Origin: Desulfobacterales bacterium
Lineage (GTDB): Bacteria > Desulfobacterota > Desulfobacteria > Desulfobacterales > UBA2174_A
Length of the DNA stretch: 6,548 bases
Reading direction: 5' to 3'
NCBI GenBank assembly: GCA_025454075.1
Contig: JALOPD010000207.1
Coordinates: 1 to 6,548, forward strand
Shown here piece by piece: positions 5,025-6,548 of this stretch. Both the position numbers and the translations under genes were made by a program. Every line of letters starts with the position of its first letter. Position 1 is the first letter of the stretch. The notes under the pieces were generated by a model. It was given only the letters and a program-made list of their open reading frames with translations. It was not told the DNA's origin and did not search any database.

Positions 5025-6278
5025 TCAGCGCTCACGCAAAAGGATCGCACGTGCGGTCACGGCCGTGTCCGGAAACTCGCTGAAAACCCCGTCCACACCC
5101 AAACGGAAGAACAGCAGGTACTCGGCTTGCGGATCCCCCCGATAGCTGAAGGCCAGCTGCCGTTTCTCGTTGCGGAACGTAAACACGTGCACAAACAATC
5201 CATGTTTGTGCGCTTCGGCAACCAGTCCCGTTGGTGGCTGGGCTTCCGCGTCGCGCAGGTCGATCTTGCCGTCGCCGTTGCCGTCGACAAGTTGCCCGGC
5301 CGCATCGACCCGTCCCTTCACCGGCACGATGTATGGCTTCCAGACGCCGACTCCGTCGGCGTAGCTCTTGATCTCGGCCAAACCGGCCGGAGTCACCATG
5401 TCGGCAAACAAGCGCGTGTCGCCGGAGGTGCACCAGTCATAGGGCCGATCATAGGGGATCGCATAGGTAATTCGACCGGTCTTCAAGTCGATGTCGTCGC
5501 CGTCGACCAGTTGCACCATGCGCGTTTTCAACCCCTTGCTGCGCATCTCTTTCAAGCTGCTCGGCTCAAAGCTCTGAACGAACACCGGGGCTGATGGACC
5601 ATTCCAGCCGGTCGCGTTGAGCGCGGCGATCAGCCTGTCCTCCAGGGGAAGTCCCAGGTTGCGGTGATAGGTGGGGTTCTTGGTCTCAGGGTAGATGTAA
5701 ACCGTTCGGCCAAGCCGCGCAGCTTCCGCCCTGGCCAGGTTGATGATCTCCTGCAGCGTCGCGATCCTGAACATCCCGTTGTTCTCTTGGGGCCGCTCGG
5801 GATCGGTGATCACGGCCCCCAGCGTCTTGATCTCCGCCAACGTGAAGTCGTGGGCGAACCAGCCTGTCTGTTTCTCTCCATCCACCGGCCAGTCCACACG
5901 TTTGCGGGCGGCGAACTCGGGCCGGGAGGCTACGTCGGTGCTGATGCCGAGGTTCGGGTCGTGCCGCGCGATCAGCACGCCGTCACTGGTCGAGATGAGA
6001 TCGGGCTCGATCACGTCGGCGCCTTGCGCAATCGCCAGCCGGTAGGATTCCAGCGTGTGCTCGGGCAGGTAGCCGGATGCACCCCGATGGCCGATAATCA
6101 ACGGTGGCTTGGCATCAAGCGTCTGCAGGCCTTTACCGCCGGCAGCACCGGCGGCAACTGCCGCCGGCGCCAGAACACCCGCCAAGCCGATGGCCAAGAA
6201 TGCCATCCTTGAGGCGAGCGCGTTCATGCAACCGGGCGGTGTCGGAGCAGCGGACATTCTCGATCGATGGCACATCAT
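5025..6278 (-). CDS. Periplasmic glycerophosphodiester phosphodiesterase (GlpQ-like)
   Basis: The enzyme hydrolyses glycerophosphodiesters, which come from phospholipid turnover, to glycerol-3-phosphate and an alcohol. The chain has 417 residues. After a signal peptide (hydrophobic core about 25-43, likely cleaved around AVAAGA), HRGASGYLPEHT (64-75), EPDLISTSDGVLIARHD (91-107) and PETK (197-200) give the catalytic histidines (64 and 106, spaced 42 as in E. coli GlpQ) and the metal ligands (Glu91, Asp93, Glu198). The C-terminal GVDGVFSEFPD is also typical. Residues 332-343 form a canonical EF-hand-type loop, DGNGDGKIDLRD, suggesting bound calcium. GGAGG lies 5 nt before the first of two adjacent ATGs (6278, 6275), giving a long n-region; the internal Met18 would give a more usual signal peptide but lacks a Shine-Dalgarno sequence. 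No glp transporter or kinase gene is adjacent. Confidence 0.95.
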   Translation of the reverse strand: MMCHRSRMSAAPTPPGCMNALASRMAFLAIGLAGVLAPAAVAAGAAGGKGLQTLDAKPPLIIGHRGASGYLPEHTLESYRLAIAQGADVIEPDLISTSDGVLIARHDPNLGISTDVASRPEFAARKRVDWPVDGEKQTGWFAHDFTLAEIKTLGAVITDPERPQENNGMFRIATLQEIINLARAEAARLGRTVYIYPETKNPTYHRNLGLPLEDRLIAALNATGWNGPSAPVFVQSFEPSSLKEMRSKGLKTRMVQLVDGDDIDLKTGRITYAIPYDRPYDWCTSGDTRLFADMVTPAGLAEIKSYADGVGVWKPYIVPVKGRVDAAGQLVDGNGDGKIDLRDAEAQPPTGLVAEAHKHGLFVHVFTFRNEKRQLAFSYRGDPQAEYLLFFRLGVDGVFSEFPDTAVTARAILLRER

Positions 6279-6283
6279 ACGAT

Positions 6284-6288
6284 CCTCC
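6284..6288 (-). promoter_or_regulatory. Ribosome binding site of the phosphodiesterase gene
   Basis: GGAGG on the minus strand lies 5 nt before ATG 6278 and 8 nt before ATG 6275. It supports these starts over Met18, which has no purine-rich site upstream. Confidence 0.65.
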
Positions 6289-6355
6289 GAACATATGTAA
6301 GAATGCGGGCCTGCTTCAACGGTTCAGGGGGTAGCGTTTTGGGTGGAGTGTAGCT

Positions 6356-6383
6356 GAAATAGCACCCGCGAGTAGAATATCAA
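6356..6383 (-). promoter_or_regulatory. Weak candidate sigma-70 promoter for the phosphodiesterase gene
   Basis: On the minus strand, TTGATA (6383-6378) is one base from the -35 consensus. It is followed after 16 nt by TATTTC (6361-6356), a poor -10. It lies in an AT-richer patch about 80 nt upstream of the start. This rests on motif resemblance only. Confidence 0.25.
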
Positions 6384-6548
6384 ACGTTTTCATGAGGAGG
6401 AAAACAACGGGACGAGGCGGTCTGCCGTCATCTCGGCGTGGATCAAAGCGAGCCGGCGGGTCCGACACGGCGTGCAGCGATTGCCCGAGCACGCGCGCTG
6501 ATCGCCTGCCCGGCCCCCCAAGACTTGCCGATCCCTGGATCCGAAGTC
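6384..6548. other. No supported gene in the right edge
   Basis: Several frames stay open here, as expected at high GC, but none has a start with a ribosome binding site or a recognisable protein. A purine-rich GAGGAGG (6394-6400) has no start codon at a useful distance. The stretch may be the edge of a gene lying beyond the window. Confidence 0.4.

Noticed and set aside
4905..6212. Plus-strand open frames opposite the phosphodiesterase gene
   Set aside because: The minus-strand frame has all GDPD motifs and a good ribosome binding site; the + strand frames are its complement.
6340..6385. tRNA-like opening (GGGTGGAGTGTAGCTGAAAT) near the right end
   Set aside because: A GCT/AGC D-arm could be drawn, but there is no anticodon stem, no T-loop GGTTCGA-type sequence and no matching acceptor end.
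6392..6548. ATG-started frame running off the right edge
   Set aside because: It has no ribosome binding site upstream, Arg/Gly/Pro-rich composition typical of a chance frame, and no recognisable similarity.

Overview
This is a GC-rich, densely coded bacterial window. The genes suggest a motile, selenocysteine-using, probably anaerobic bacterium, with Desulfobacterota/Deltaproteobacteria as the best guess. That guess rests on the chemoreceptor style and its acidic DFKDF-type tail, the DUF4037 and DUF4125 genes, intergenic repeats of the CATCCAG / CCCCTTGACCCC kind, and two apparent selenocysteine codons. No ribosomal RNA or other phylogenetic marker is present, so the taxonomy is tentative.

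Layout: (1) 2-1009 +, the 3' part of a methyl-accepting chemotaxis protein, closed by an intrinsic terminator at 1045-1080. (2) A short control region with a perfect 14-bp palindrome (1095-1108). (3) A same-strand group: a TPR protein (1157-1723), translationally coupled by an ATGA overlap to a DUF4037 nucleotidyltransferase-fold protein (1720-2640); an intergenic inverted-repeat element (2646-2869); a DUF4125 protein (2891-3478); and a MerB-like lyase (3505-4185). (4) A separate + strand gene for a small exported protein of unknown function (4316-4951). (5) A convergent - strand gene for a periplasmic glycerophosphodiester phosphodiesterase (6278-5025), with a hairpin between the two convergent ends. 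The last 165 bases hold nothing I can call.

The main discovery is at 3505-4185. A naive gene call stops at the TGA at 3763, giving a truncated 86-residue protein. Read through, the same frame continues to a natural stop at 4183 and gives a 226-residue member of the MerB (alkylmercury/organomercurial lyase) family, interrupted only by TGA at codons 87 and 150. These two codons align with the two catalytic cysteines of MerB (Cys96 and Cys159 in the R831b enzyme). Their spacing is exactly 63 residues, as in MerB; the catalytic Asp99 equivalent is kept at +3 and the Cys117 equivalent at +21. The second TGA is followed 18 nt later by a hairpin loop AGGUC on a perfect 5-bp stem, very like the bacterial SECIS element of E. 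coli fdhF. The simplest reading is an organometal lyase with a double-selenocysteine active site (U-x-x-D ... U), not a pseudogene.

No other mer gene (merA, merR, merT, merP) is visible. The lyase lies only 26 nt after the DUF4125 gene and is probably co-transcribed with it, so it may belong to an organometal or selenium-related function rather than a classical mercury-resistance operon. The Sec machinery (selA, selB, selC, selD) is not in the window and would have to be elsewhere in the genome.
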